Source of the DNA: CG1-02-35-72 sp045046885
Lineage (GTDB): Bacteria; Bacteroidota; Bacteroidia; Flavobacteriales; Flavobacteriaceae
Direction: 5' to 3'
Length of the DNA: 64,000 nt
Assembly (NCBI GenBank): GCA_045046885.1
Contig: JASFYX010000004.1
Location: 1-64,000 of the forward strand
Shown here one piece after another: positions 1 through 8,370 of the stretch (the stretch's first letter is position 1; each line of letters begins with the position of its first letter). The notes beneath the pieces are model-generated. The model did no database searches. It worked only from the letters and a program-made list of their open reading frames with translations, and had not been told where the DNA came from. Made by a program: the position numbers and the translations under genes.

Positions 1-227
1 TCAGTTAACTGCGTTTTTAAATCTTCAATTTTATCATCAAAAGGTTTAATAGCTTCTTTAATTTGTGCTTTAAACTGATTTGTTTTATCTCTTAATTGGT
101 CTAAACTTAAATCTGAGATTTGTGTATTGAAAGCGTTAACTTTATCTACTATAGGTTGAAGTATCTTAAGGTCTTTTTTCTTCTTGTCACCAACAAAAAC
201 TTTAAGTACAGAATTTATAATACTCAT
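1..227 (-). CDS. secA: Protein translocase subunit SecA, N-terminal fragment
   Basis: This is the 5' end of secA, the cytoplasmic ATPase that drives preproteins through SecYEG. Only about 75 codons are inside the window; the gene runs off the left edge. The protein starts MSIINSVLKVFVGDKKKKDL and continues with a helix containing LSLDQLRDKTNQFK, which matches the N-terminal SecA segment (L-R-x-K-T-x-x-F) that precedes the DEAD motor domain in Bacteroidota. The ATP-binding motifs lie outside the window. The ATG at 227 is the only sensible start. It is separated from the upstream DUF2795 gene by a hairpin terminator and has its own -7 box. Confidence 0.93.
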   Translation of the reverse strand, partial: MSIINSVLKVFVGDKKKKDLKILQPIVDKVNAFNTQISDLSLDQLRDKTNQFKAQIKEAIKPFDDKIEDLKTQLT

Positions 228-252
228 AACAGGTTTTAAATATTTAAAAGTT

Positions 253-260
253 CAAATTTA
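253..260 (-). promoter_or_regulatory. -7 promoter box upstream of secA
   Basis: On the minus strand this reads TAAATTTG, a full match to the Bacteroidota -7 consensus TAnnTTTG, 25 nt before the secA ATG and just past the terminator that ends the preceding gene. No convincing -33 TTG is present at the usual spacing, so the call rests on the box and its position. Confidence 0.42.
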
Positions 261-263
261 AGC

Positions 264-289
264 AAAAAAAAAGCCTCTACCGAGACTTT
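264..289 (-). terminator. Rho-independent terminator after the DUF2795 gene
   Basis: On the minus strand an eight-pair stem (AAAGTCTC/GAGGCTTT, one T-G wobble) closes a GGTA loop and is followed by a run of nine T. It starts 5 nt after the DUF2795 stop codon and ends before secA, so it should separate the two transcripts. Confidence 0.75.
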
Positions 290-294
290 AATTT

Positions 295-516
295 TTAATA
301 TTCATCTTCATTCCAAAGAAAATCTTCATCAGTAGGATAGTCTGGCCAAATTTCTTGAATAATGTCATAAGATTCACCTTCGTCTTCAAGAGATTGTAAG
401 TTTTCTACAACTTCTAGTGGTGCGCCAGTTCTAATAGCATAATCTATTAACTCATCTTTTGTTGCGGGCCAAGGGGCGTCGCTTAAATATGAGGCAAGTT
501 CTAATGTCCAGTACAT
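295..516 (-). CDS. DUF2795 domain protein
   Basis: A 73-residue acidic protein that matches the small DUF2795 family very common in Bacteroidota. It begins MYWTLELASYLSDAPWPATK and contains the family's conserved core LIDYAIRTGAPLEVVENLQ, followed by an acidic tail rich in Asp, Glu and Trp. The fold is expected to be a short helical bundle. No catalytic residues or function can be assigned from sequence. It lies directly upstream of secA in the same direction, but a terminator separates them. A well-formed promoter sits 23 nt upstream of the ATG, so it is probably a single-gene transcript. Confidence 0.9.
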   Translation of the reverse strand: MYWTLELASYLSDAPWPATKDELIDYAIRTGAPLEVVENLQSLEDEGESYDIIQEIWPDYPTDEDFLWNEDEY

Positions 517-538
517 GATATTTAAAATTAATTTTTTG

Positions 539-568
539 CAAAAGTAATTTTTTTATACAACTATGCAA
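539..568 (-). promoter_or_regulatory. Bacteroidota-type promoter of the DUF2795 gene
   Basis: Minus-strand reading gives TTG (566-568), 19 nt, then TACTTTTG (539-546). This is the canonical Bacteroidota TTG-N19-TAnnTTTG arrangement, placed 22 nt before the DUF2795 ATG. It is the best-formed complete promoter in the window. Confidence 0.65.
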
Positions 569-623
569 GTAAATTAATTTAAAATTTTAAGAAAGAAAAT
601 GAACGTAAAAATTAAAACAAATT

Positions 624-1196
624 TTATTGTTTCTCGGGTATCCAAAATACCTCTTCTGCTTTGTAGATTAAAGTCAATTTTCGTGCCAATACAAAAAGGT
701 AGTCAGATAGTCTGTTTATATATTCTACAATGGCATTTTCTACAAAACTATTTTCTTTTAAAGCCACTATAGATCTTTCTGCACGTCGGCAAATAGTTCT
801 AGAAATATGACAAGATGACACAATAGGATGCCCGCCAGGAATTATAAAATGGGTCATTTCGGGTAAATTGGCGTTAAGTTTATCTATTAGATGTTCTAAA
901 TAAAAAACATCTTTGCTATTTATTGTAGGTATATTCAATCGGTCTTTGCCGTTTTTTAAAGTTTTTTTATCTGGATTGGTTGCTAACATAGCCCCAATTG
1001 TAAATAATTGATTTTGAATTTTTAACAAATCATTTTTAAGAGATTCTTTTGTTAAGTTATCTCTTAAAAGGCCAATATTGGCATTGAGCTCGTCTATTGT
1101 ACCGTAACTCTCTATGCGTAAATCACTTTTTAAAACGCGAGCGCCACCAAATAATGAGGTTAAGCCTTTATCGCCCGTTTTAGTATATATTTTCAT
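624..1196 (-). CDS. Cob(I)yrinic acid a,c-diamide adenosyltransferase, PduO type
   Basis: This 190-residue enzyme transfers the 5'-deoxyadenosyl group of ATP to cob(I)alamin, giving adenosylcobalamin. It starts MKIYTKTGDKGLTSLFGG, the conserved N-terminal ATP-binding signature of PduO-type adenosyltransferases, followed by IESYGTIDELNANIGLLR. The C-terminal half has the helix CRRAERSIV and NRLSDYLFVLAR, both characteristic. The frame is open further upstream, but the MKIYTKTGDKG start at 1196 is chosen because it coincides with the family N terminus, is preceded by AAGAAGAG, and avoids overlap with the upstream methyltransferase gene, which ends 25 nt before it. The two genes probably form one transcript. 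Cobalamin biosynthesis genes are not in view, so this may serve cofactor salvage. Confidence 0.93.
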   Translation of the reverse strand: MKIYTKTGDKGLTSLFGGARVLKSDLRIESYGTIDELNANIGLLRDNLTKESLKNDLLKIQNQLFTIGAMLATNPDKKTLKNGKDRLNIPTINSKDVFYLEHLIDKLNANLPEMTHFIIPGGHPIVSSCHISRTICRRAERSIVALKENSFVENAIVEYINRLSDYLFVLARKLTLIYKAEEVFWIPEKQ

Positions 1197-1221
1197 CTCT
1201 TCTTTATTTTTACCAAAGGTA

Positions 1222-2004
1222 TTAAGAATTTGTACGTAAATAAAAATGTTGTTTGGCTTGTTCTTTTCTGAAGAATAGCAATCCGTAGTGATAAAGATTA
1301 ATACTGACACTTACTTTTGGATGATTACAGATTTCTTGCCAAGCTTCTTGCATTTTTTTGTTTAAATAAATGTCGTCAAAAATAAAAATACTGTTGTTGT
1401 GTTTAGCATTTAAGCATATATTAAAATAATTTAAGGTGGCCTCTTTTGTATGATTACCGTCAAAATAAATAAGATCAAAAGAGTTGCTTTCGACGATTTT
1501 GGGAAGAGTGAAATCGAATTTGCCTAACTTGAATTTGATATTGTTGTATTGAGATAAGTTATTTTTGGCGATTTGTAAAGTTTCTTTGCAACCTTCTAAA
1601 GTAATAACATAACTCGAAGAATTTTTGGCCAATAAATGGGTTGATAAACCGACAGAAGTTCCTATTTCTAAAATATTTACAGGTTTGAAATAGGTAATAA
1701 TTTTAATTAAAAATTTGGCTTTATTATTTGAAATACCGACGTATTTTGCAATATCAGAAACCCGACGTTTGTTGCTTTTAAAATATTTAGAACCAGAACC
1801 ATAGTCTGTAATTTTTATGATACTATTATTTGTTAAGAGTTGTTTTTTAAAGGTGATAAATTCATTAAAATCTGATTTATTTTCAGTCGATTTTGAATTG
1901 AAACAATTGCTTATTAAATCGAATACAAAGGGCGAATGTACGCCATGAGCATTGGTAGATTTTATTAGAAATTTAATATATGAGATTAAAGGATAAAGCA
2001 TCAT
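1222..2004 (-). CDS. Class I SAM-dependent methyltransferase (O-methyltransferase-like)
   Basis: A 260-residue Rossmann-type methyltransferase. The SAM-binding motif I is ILEIGTSVGLSTHLL (about residues 111-125); an acidic ribose-binding residue follows in VITLEG, and a motif-IV-like segment is DLIYFDGNHTKEATLNYF. The N terminus has HGVHSPFVFDL (residues 20-30), a signature I know from an uncharacterised Bacteroidota methyltransferase group resembling O-methyltransferase family 3. The substrate is unknown. It starts with ATG-ATG at 2004/2001 and is divergent from the polysaccharide operon, 87 nt away. It is followed by the cobalamin adenosyltransferase in the same direction. It is probably core genome and not part of the capsule locus. 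Confidence 0.85.
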   Translation of the reverse strand: MMLYPLISYIKFLIKSTNAHGVHSPFVFDLISNCFNSKSTENKSDFNEFITFKKQLLTNNSIIKITDYGSGSKYFKSNKRRVSDIAKYVGISNNKAKFLIKIITYFKPVNILEIGTSVGLSTHLLAKNSSSYVITLEGCKETLQIAKNNLSQYNNIKFKLGKFDFTLPKIVESNSFDLIYFDGNHTKEATLNYFNICLNAKHNNSIFIFDDIYLNKKMQEAWQEICNHPKVSVSINLYHYGLLFFRKEQAKQHFYLRTNS

Positions 2005-2060
2005 TATTAATAATATCTACGAAAATAGTAGAAAAAGTAGCGAAATAAACGAATTACATT

Positions 2061-2068
2061 TATATTTG
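2061..2068 (+). promoter_or_regulatory. -7 promoter box of the polysaccharide operon
   Basis: TATATTTG fits TAnnTTTG exactly and lies 23 nt before the ATG of the first polysaccharide gene, in the short divergent gap. No TTG at -33 is visible. It is the only good promoter candidate before the long run of plus-strand genes, so it may drive much of the 40-kb locus. Confidence 0.5.
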
Positions 2069-2091
2069 CTAATTAAGTCAAAAAAAAATCA

Positions 2092-2871
2092 ATGTTTAAG
2101 TTTTTTAGTATTGTTATTTTACTCTGTTTATTAACGTCATGTGTATCTAATAAAAGAACTGTTTATTTTCAAGGAGAGCCTTCTGCAAAATCAGAAATTT
2201 ATAAACTAAATAATGTGCCTTATAAATTACAGGTAGGAGATGTATTGGTAATTAGTATTAAAGCCATTGATAAAGAAATGGTTTCATTATTTCAACCAAC
2301 AGAAAATACAAATGGGCAAAGTGGGAATGCTGCTGTAAGTGGTTTTAGTGGTTATACACTTGATAGAAAAGGTAATATACGTGTGCCATATTTAGGCGAA
2401 ATGAACGTTTTAGGTTATACTGTTAAAGAGGTGCGAGAAAAAATTGAAAATGGTTTAAAACTATATATCAAAAATACTGATAGTTTGTTTGTACAAGTAA
2501 AATTGGCGGGTATTAAATTTATAGTTACAGGAGAGGTTGGCTCTCCTGGGACAGTAAATTTACGACAAGAGCAAGTAAGTATAATAGAGGCTATTGCCAA
2601 TGCTGGTGAAATTAATAATACAGGCGATAAAACTAAAGTCGAAATAATTAGAAATACTGTTGATGGTTTAAAAAAGTATAAAATCGATCTCACAAAAATT
2701 GACGTTTTTGATTCTGAATATTATTACATTAAGCCAAACGATATTATTTATGTAACGCCTCTAAAAAGAAAATCTTGGGGAATAGGAACCGATGGGTTGA
2801 GTGTGTTTACAACCTTTATATCAATATTTTCTGTAGTTACATCAACCATTTTGATTGTTAAAACATTTTAA
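2092..2871 (+). CDS. Polysaccharide export outer-membrane lipoprotein (OPX/Wza family)
   Basis: A 259-residue lipoprotein that should form the outer-membrane or periplasmic exit channel for the glycan. The N terminus is a lipoprotein signal with lipobox LTSC and acylated Cys17. A Poly_export domain follows (from YKLQVGDVLVISIKAID, about residues 44-140), then an SLBB-like domain with FIVTGEVGSPGTVNL (about 142-230). Residues 238-256 form a hydrophobic C-terminal helix, as in short Bacteroidota OPX proteins. It is about 120 residues shorter than E. coli Wza, normal for this group. It is the first gene of the operon and is followed after 5 nt by its partner co-polymerase/kinase. Confidence 0.93.
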   Translation: MFKFFSIVILLCLLTSCVSNKRTVYFQGEPSAKSEIYKLNNVPYKLQVGDVLVISIKAIDKEMVSLFQPTENTNGQSGNAAVSGFSGYTLDRKGNIRVPYLGEMNVLGYTVKEVREKIENGLKLYIKNTDSLFVQVKLAGIKFIVTGEVGSPGTVNLRQEQVSIIEAIANAGEINNTGDKTKVEIIRNTVDGLKKYKIDLTKIDVFDSEYYYIKPNDIIYVTPLKRKSWGIGTDGLSVFTTFISIFSVVTSTILIVKTF

Positions 2872-2876
2872 AATTA

Positions 2877-5372
2877 ATGAATAAAAATTATAAAAATAAA
2901 AATCAGAGTGATTTAGGAACATTTGATATTAAAACTTATTTTTTTAAAATAATAGCCCAATGGAAATTGTTCATTGTTTTTTTAGCTATTACTTTTTCTT
3001 ATGCTTATTATAAAAATCTTTCAACCCAACGTATTTATGGTTTAAATACAACAATATCAGTAAAAGAAAAATCGAACCCATTATTTTCTTCAGGAACTAC
3101 TATTGCCTTTAATTGGGGAGGCGTGAGTGATAAAGTAGAAACAATTAAGCGTACTTTAACTTCTAGAACGCACAACGAAAAAGTTGTTAAAAAATTAAAA
3201 CTATATATAGATTATTTAGAAAAAGGCCGTTTTAGAATGGAAGATGTTTATGGCAAAATACCTTTTCATATAGAGTTAGACTCCACCAAGTATCAAGTTC
3301 AGAATACACTTATCAGACTTAAATTTTTTAACAATAATAAATACAGATTAACTGTTGAATTTCCCGAAAATAGAATTGTTAATCTGTTGAATTATAAAAA
3401 CGAGAAAAGAAGAAAATACACATCGCCAACATTAAAATATGCCAAAGTTCATACAATAGGTGAAAAGGTTAAACTTCCTTTTTTAAATTTATCTGTAGAT
3501 TGGAATTTAGATAGAAGCTACAGTATAGTTGGAAATATATATTATGTAAAATTAAATGGTGTAGATCAAATTGTTGGAGGCTACCAAGGTGTTAGAACCA
3601 CAGCTTTAGGAGGCACTTCTCTTATAGAAGTTTCTATGATGGGTTCAAATAAAAATAAAATTGTTGATTTTTTAAATGCTTCTGTTTTAGAGCTAGCAAA
3701 AGATCAGTTACGTGAAAAAACTAATTATGCCCGCAATACAAAAGCTTTTATTGATAAACAATTTGAAATTACGGCCGACAGTCTAAGTACAATCGAAAAT
3801 AATTTAGGAACGTATAAGAAAAACAATAATATATATAATTTATCAACAGAAGGTGATGCCATATTTAGTGAGACAATAAAATTAGAAAAAGAACGCACAG
3901 ATATTTTTAACCGATTAGAATATCTAGACAATTTAGAGGCCTATATCAATAGTCACAATACTTTTTCTGATATTCCGGCACCGGCAATAATTAAAATAGA
4001 AGACAATAAAATTAGAAGTAATATAGACGAACTAACCCAGCTATCTGTAGAAAAAGCTTATTGGATGGCAAATGTCACTTCTGGACATCCTTCTTTAAAA
4101 CGTGTTAAAGATAAAATAAAAACTGCTCGAAAAATATTTCTAGAGAATATAAATACCTTGAGAAGTTTAATTAAAATTAAACTCGAAAAGAATAAAAAAA
4201 GACAAGCTGAATTTAATTTTAAACTAAAAAAATTACCTAAAAAACAACAGAAACTTCTCAAATTTGAACGTAAATTTAAACTTACAGAAAGTAATTATAC
4301 TTTTTTGATGCAAAAGAAGTACGAAGCAAGTATTGCAATTTCTGCAAGTGTTTCAGACATTACTATTTTAGATAAAGCCAAAGATACAGGTCAAACTTCG
4401 GCCATCCCCAAAAAGGGTTTTAACTATGCTGTAGCCTTATTAATAGGTTTAATAATACCTATTTTAATAGTAATAATCATAGAACTTCTCAATAATAAAA
4501 TACAAACAGTAGAAGAAATAGAAAACACTTATGAAATCCCTATTTTAGGTGTAATTGGTAAGAATAAGACAAATAAGAATTATGTCGTCTTTGAAAAACC
4601 AAAATCGTCAATTGCCGAAGGGTTTAGAGCATTACGTTCTAATTTGCAGTTTATGTTTAAGCAAGACGATGCTTCTGTAGTAAGAAAGGGTAAAGTTATA
4701 GCAGTAACATCATCTGTAAGTGGTGAGGGTAAGACATTTATAGCTCTTAATATGGCGACTGTTTTCGCTTTGAGCGAAAAGAAAACAATTATTGTTGGAT
4801 TTGATTTACGAAAACCCAAGTTGTACAAATATTTTGAATTGGAAAATGAAGTAGGTATAGTTAATCACTTGGTAGGTCAGAAATCAGTTAGGGCGGTAAC
4901 TCAAAAAACTAAAATCCCTAATTTAGATATAATACCTTCGGGACCTGTGCCGCCTAATCCGTACGAATTGTTGCTAAGAAAAGAAACAGACGATTTATTT
5001 AAATATCTAAGAAGTAATTATGACTATATTCTTGTCGATACACCTCCTGTAGCCATTGTATCGGATGCTTTAGAAATATTTAAACACGCCGATGCTAATA
5101 TTTATGTCATTCGTCATAATTATACGCAAAAAGGCATGCCTAAAATGATTGACGAAAAATACAAAATAGGTAAAGTGTCTAATATTAGTATTGTTTTAAA
5201 CGACTTTTCAATTAAAAACTCTTACGGCTACGGCTATGGCTATGGTTACGGCTATGGTTATGGCTACGGCTATGGTTACGGTACTTATGGTAATGGTTAT
5301 CACGATGACGAGGAACTTCCGTTTTTGAAGAAACTTTTTAAGCGATTTAAAAAAGATAGAAACAGTTTATAG
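2877..5372 (+). CDS. Polysaccharide co-polymerase fused to BY-type tyrosine kinase (Wzc-like)
   Basis: An 831-residue inner-membrane protein that should control chain length and export together with the OPX lipoprotein. TM1 is near residues 29-45, followed by a long periplasmic region with coiled-coil character, and TM2 is near 516-537. The cytoplasmic kinase domain carries Walker A (SSVSGEGKTF, about 610-620), Walker A' (VGFDLRKPKL) and Walker B (YILVDTPPVA, about 716-725). The C terminus holds ten consecutive Tyr-Gly pairs (residues 783-802) plus Tyr804 and Tyr808, followed by an acidic then strongly basic tail. Clustered C-terminal tyrosines are the autophosphorylation site in BY kinases, but strict YG alternation is unusual. 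The gene is separated by 1 nt from the sugar transferase downstream. Confidence 0.94.
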   Translation: MNKNYKNKNQSDLGTFDIKTYFFKIIAQWKLFIVFLAITFSYAYYKNLSTQRIYGLNTTISVKEKSNPLFSSGTTIAFNWGGVSDKVETIKRTLTSRTHNEKVVKKLKLYIDYLEKGRFRMEDVYGKIPFHIELDSTKYQVQNTLIRLKFFNNNKYRLTVEFPENRIVNLLNYKNEKRRKYTSPTLKYAKVHTIGEKVKLPFLNLSVDWNLDRSYSIVGNIYYVKLNGVDQIVGGYQGVRTTALGGTSLIEVSMMGSNKNKIVDFLNASVLELAKDQLREKTNYARNTKAFIDKQFEITADSLSTIENNLGTYKKNNNIYNLSTEGDAIFSETIKLEKERTDIFNRLEYLDNLEAYINSHNTFSDIPAPAIIKIEDNKIRSNIDELTQLSVEKAYWMANVTSGHPSLKRVKDKIKTARKIFLENINTLRSLIKIKLEKNKKRQAEFNFKLKKLPKKQQKLLKFERKFKLTESNYTFLMQKKYEASIAISASVSDITILDKAKDTGQTSAIPKKGFNYAVALLIGLIIPILIVIIIELLNNKIQTVEEIENTYEIPILGVIGKNKTNKNYVVFEKPKSSIAEGFRALRSNLQFMFKQDDASVVRKGKVIAVTSSVSGEGKTFIALNMATVFALSEKKTIIVGFDLRKPKLYKYFELENEVGIVNHLVGQKSVRAVTQKTKIPNLDIIPSGPVPPNPYELLLRKETDDLFKYLRSNYDYILVDTPPVAIVSDALEIFKHADANIYVIRHNYTQKGMPKMIDEKYKIGKVSNISIVLNDFSIKNSYGYGYGYGYGYGYGYGYGYGTYGNGYHDDEELPFLKKLFKRFKKDRNSL
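5223..5300 (+). repeat. In-frame Tyr-Gly dipeptide repeat in the Wzc-like tail
   Basis: Ten tandem hexanucleotide units (TAY-GGY, 5223-5282) encode (Tyr-Gly)10 and are followed by Thr-Tyr-Gly-Asn-Gly-Tyr. The codons alternate between TAT/TAC and GGT/GGC without exact periodicity, so the unit count is partly protected from slippage, yet length change in steps of 6 nt would keep the frame. Confidence 0.9.
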
Positions 5373-5373
5373 A

Positions 5374-5970
5374 ATGCTATCTAACAGCCAAAAACTTTTT
5401 AAACGAAGTTTTGACATATTGTTTGCCTTTACGGGATTAATTATTTGTTTTATACCCCTTTTTTTATTTCTTGTTTTAGCGAGTTTTGATACCAAAAAGT
5501 TTGGATTGTTTAAGCAGAAGCGGATTGGATTTTTATGCAAGCCTTTTGATATTTATAAAATTAGAACCATTAAAGGAATTGATACAGAAGAAGTTTACAT
5601 CTCTCAACACTCTAAAGAAATTTCAAAGTTTGGTAAATTTTTAAGAAAATACCATATAGATGAGTGGCCTCAACTTTATAATATTTTAATAGGAGATATG
5701 AGCTTTGTAGGACCACGCCCCGATTTAGTGGGTTATGCCGATAAGCTACAACCAAAAGATCAATTATTTTTACAAGTAAAACCCGGCATCACATCGCCGG
5801 CGAGCTTAAAATACAGAAACGAAAATGAACTATTGTTACAACAAAAAAATCCTGAAAAATACTATAAAGCCACACTTTGGCCAGATAAAGTCAAATTGAA
5901 TAACGATTATGTTAAAAATTGGTCGTTTTTTTGGGATATTAAACTCATTTGGCTCACAATTTTTAATTAA
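5374..5970 (+). CDS. Initiating sugar-phosphate transferase (small monotopic PGT, PglC/WcaJ-C type)
   Basis: A 198-residue phosphoglycosyltransferase of the bacterial sugar transferase family. It transfers a sugar 1-phosphate from a UDP-sugar to undecaprenyl phosphate and so starts repeat-unit synthesis at the inner membrane. One N-terminal reentrant hydrophobic segment (about residues 13-33) follows KRSFDILFAF. Conserved blocks are KQKRIGFLCKPFDIYKIRTI, the catalytic Asp-Glu in YHIDEWPQLYNIL, and MSFVGPRPDL. It lacks the four extra N-terminal helices of WbaP-like enzymes, so it is the minimal catalytic form. A second, larger initiating transferase lies at the far end of the locus (40890). 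The sugar specificity cannot be read from sequence. Confidence 0.92.
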   Translation: MLSNSQKLFKRSFDILFAFTGLIICFIPLFLFLVLASFDTKKFGLFKQKRIGFLCKPFDIYKIRTIKGIDTEEVYISQHSKEISKFGKFLRKYHIDEWPQLYNILIGDMSFVGPRPDLVGYADKLQPKDQLFLQVKPGITSPASLKYRNENELLLQQKNPEKYYKATLWPDKVKLNNDYVKNWSFFWDIKLIWLTIFN

Positions 5971-5998
5971 ATTTGACAGCTTAAAATCAATTAAATAA

Positions 5999-7294
5999 GT
6001 GAATAATACTAAAATAGCAATTATAGGCTTGGGTTATGTAGGCTTACCTTTAGCTGTTGAATTTTCAAAAATATATGCTGTCATAGGTTTTGATATCAAC
6101 CAGACCCGCGTGAACAGTTTAAAAGAAGGTGACGATTGTACACTAGAAGTCACTAAAGAATCTTTAACTGCTGTAAATGTAGCCTCTTTAAATAATATAA
6201 ACGGTAAAGGTCTTTGGCTAACAACTGATTTAGAAGATATTAAATCGGCTAATTTTTATATAATTACCGTACCTACACCCATAGATAAAAATAAAAAACC
6301 AGATTTAACACCGCTTTATAAAGCCAGTGAAACCGTAGGTAAAGTCTTGTTAAAAAATGATATAGTGGTTTATGAATCAACCGTTTACCCAGGCGCAACC
6401 GAAGAGGAATGCATCCCTGTTTTAGAAAAAGTATCTGGCTTAAAATTCAACAAAGATTTTTATGCGGGCTATTCGCCTGAGCGTATCAATCCGGGAGATA
6501 AAAAACATACGGTTTCTAAAATATTAAAAGTTACTTCGGGTTCTACACCCGAGATTGGTCAAAAAATTGATGCCATTTATAAAAGCATTATTACAGCAGG
6601 TACCCATTTAGCACCTTCAATTAAAGTAGCCGAAGCAGCAAAGGTTATAGAAAATTCACAACGTGATATCAATATAGCCTTTGTTAATGAGCTGTCAAAG
6701 ATTTTTAGCTATATGAATATCGATACCACCGAAGTGTTAGCCGCTGCAGGTACAAAATGGAATTTTTTAAAATTCAGTCCTGGTTTGGTGGGCGGACACT
6801 GTATTGGTGTTGACCCTTATTATCTGGCAGAATGCGCTTTAAGTTTGGGTTATAATCCCGAAATTATACTTGCAGGACGTCGTTTAAACGATAGTATGGG
6901 GTCTTATGTAGCCCATGAAACTGTTAAATTAATGATTGAAAAAGATATTACTATGAAAGGAGCCAATGTGCTAGTTATGGGTATTACATTTAAAGAAAAC
7001 TGTCCAGATATAAGGAATTCACGTGTTATAGATATCATTAGAGAGTTACAATCTTACAATTGTGATATTAGTGTTTACGACCCTTGGGCTACTACTAATT
7101 CGGTTAAAAAAGAATACAATTTAGATTTGATTTCTAATGATGTTGATTTACAAAATGATTATGATGCCGTTGTTTTAGCCGTTTCGCACAATGAATTTTT
7201 AAATTTGGATATCACAAAATTTGTCAATAAAAAACACGTTATATTTGACGTCAAAGGAATACTACCCAAAGAAAAATCAGATAAAAGATTGTAA
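5999..7294 (+). CDS. tviB: UDP-N-acetylhexosamine 6-dehydrogenase (TviB/WbpO type)
   Basis: A 431-residue NAD-dependent dehydrogenase that oxidises C6 of UDP-HexNAc to the uronic acid. It starts with the Rossmann motif IAIIGLGYVGLPLAVEF and has VPTPID, YESTVYPGATEEEC, GYSPERINPGDKKH and the catalytic Cys268 in GLVGGHCIGVDPYYL. The motif set and spacing resemble TviB of the Vi-antigen pathway more than UDP-glucose dehydrogenases. The start is GTG at 5999: no in-frame ATG exists before the core fold. It should feed the adjacent epimerase and perhaps the AsnB-type amidotransferase at 21249. Which epimer (GlcNAc or GalNAc) is oxidised is not decidable from sequence. Confidence 0.92.
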   Translation: MNNTKIAIIGLGYVGLPLAVEFSKIYAVIGFDINQTRVNSLKEGDDCTLEVTKESLTAVNVASLNNINGKGLWLTTDLEDIKSANFYIITVPTPIDKNKKPDLTPLYKASETVGKVLLKNDIVVYESTVYPGATEEECIPVLEKVSGLKFNKDFYAGYSPERINPGDKKHTVSKILKVTSGSTPEIGQKIDAIYKSIITAGTHLAPSIKVAEAAKVIENSQRDINIAFVNELSKIFSYMNIDTTEVLAAAGTKWNFLKFSPGLVGGHCIGVDPYYLAECALSLGYNPEIILAGRRLNDSMGSYVAHETVKLMIEKDITMKGANVLVMGITFKENCPDIRNSRVIDIIRELQSYNCDISVYDPWATTNSVKKEYNLDLISNDVDLQNDYDAVVLAVSHNEFLNLDITKFVNKKHVIFDVKGILPKEKSDKRL

Positions 7295-7298
7295 AAAT

Positions 7299-8348
7299 AT
7301 GCCAAAAATTCTCATCACAGGCGCCGCTGGATTTATAGGATTTCATTTATCTAAACTCTTAATTAAAAATAATTATCAAGTAGTAGGGTTAGATATCATT
7401 AACGATTATTATGACCCTAATCTTAAGTTAGCACGCCTAGAAAACTTAAAAATTGACACGTCTAAAATTGAATATAATAAACTCATAGATGGAGATATCC
7501 GATTTATCAAACTCGATTTACAAGATTTAGAAAACCTTAAAGAATTATTCAAGAAAGAAAAATTCGATTATGTAATGAACTTAGCCGCTCAAGCGGGTGT
7601 TCGCTATTCGTTGGTTAACCCCCATGCTTATGTAGAGAGTAACATTACAGGTTTTTTAAATATCTTAGAATCTTGTCGGGCGTATCCTGTTAAACATTTG
7701 GTTTTTGCTTCGTCGAGTTCTGTTTATGGTTTAAGCGAAGAAATTCCGTTTTCTGTACACAGTCATACAGACCATCCGTTAGCGATGTATGCCGCTAGTA
7801 AAAAAGCTAACGAAATGATGGCACATTCTTATGCACATTTGTTTAAAATTCCGTCAACCGGATTGCGATTTTTTACCGTATATGGTCCGTGGGGTCGTCC
7901 CGATATGGCGCTGGCTATTTTTACAAAAGCCATTGTAGAAGACAAACCTTTTGAGGTGTTTAACCACGGAAATATGAGTCGTGATTTTACTTATGTAGAT
8001 GATATTGTAGAAAGTATTAGATGCTTGTTACCATTAGATCCTAAGCCTAATAACCCTAAATTTGATGTAAAACATCCTGACCCGTCGATGAGTTCAGCGC
8101 CGTATCAGCTGTTTAATATTGGTAATAACAGTCCGGTGCAGTTGATGGATTATGTGTATGCCATAGAAAAAGCGATTGGTAAAAAAGGAAAAATTGTGTT
8201 TAAACCGATGCAACCGGGTGATGTGGCAGCGACTTATGCCGATGTGCAAAGTTTATATGATTATATTGATTTTAAACCCAGTACACCAATAGAGTTTGGG
8301 ATAAAAGCCTTTGTAGATAAATATTTAGAGTTAAATAGTAAAAATTAG
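7299..8348 (+). CDS. NAD-dependent epimerase, UDP-glucuronate 4-epimerase (CapI) type
   Basis: A 349-residue extended short-chain dehydrogenase that interconverts nucleotide sugars at C4. It has the Rossmann motif GAAGFIGFHLSKLL, the CapI-like NDYYDPNLKLARLENL, NLAAQAGVRYS, the catalytic Tyr-x-x-x-Lys in MYAASKKANE, and LRFFTVYGPWGRPDMA. These blocks are typical of UDP-glucuronate 4-epimerases (CapI/LspL), less so of WbpP/TviC. The frame is open upstream into tviB, but the ATG at 7299 gives the standard N terminus MPKILITGAAGF. It follows tviB by 4 nt, so the two enzymes probably act on the same UDP-hexuronate pool, although TviB partners usually act on N-acetylated sugars. Confidence 0.88.
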   Translation: MPKILITGAAGFIGFHLSKLLIKNNYQVVGLDIINDYYDPNLKLARLENLKIDTSKIEYNKLIDGDIRFIKLDLQDLENLKELFKKEKFDYVMNLAAQAGVRYSLVNPHAYVESNITGFLNILESCRAYPVKHLVFASSSSVYGLSEEIPFSVHSHTDHPLAMYAASKKANEMMAHSYAHLFKIPSTGLRFFTVYGPWGRPDMALAIFTKAIVEDKPFEVFNHGNMSRDFTYVDDIVESIRCLLPLDPKPNNPKFDVKHPDPSMSSAPYQLFNIGNNSPVQLMDYVYAIEKAIGKKGKIVFKPMQPGDVAATYADVQSLYDYIDFKPSTPIEFGIKAFVDKYLELNSKN

Positions 8349-8370
8349 CATTATTTACCAATTAAAACTT

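Noticed and set aside
1197..1310. N-terminal extension of the cobalamin adenosyltransferase
   Set aside because: The open frame extends 38 codons upstream but overlaps the preceding gene and does not resemble the family; MKIYTKTGDKG at 1196 is the standard N terminus.
5223..5300. Microsatellite or CRISPR-like array
   Set aside because: The repeat is in frame within the Wzc-like kinase tail, with codon variation and no spacers.
7221..7298. Upstream start for the CapI-like epimerase
   Set aside because: It lies inside tviB and adds 26 residues before the Rossmann motif; the ATG at 7299 gives the normal start.
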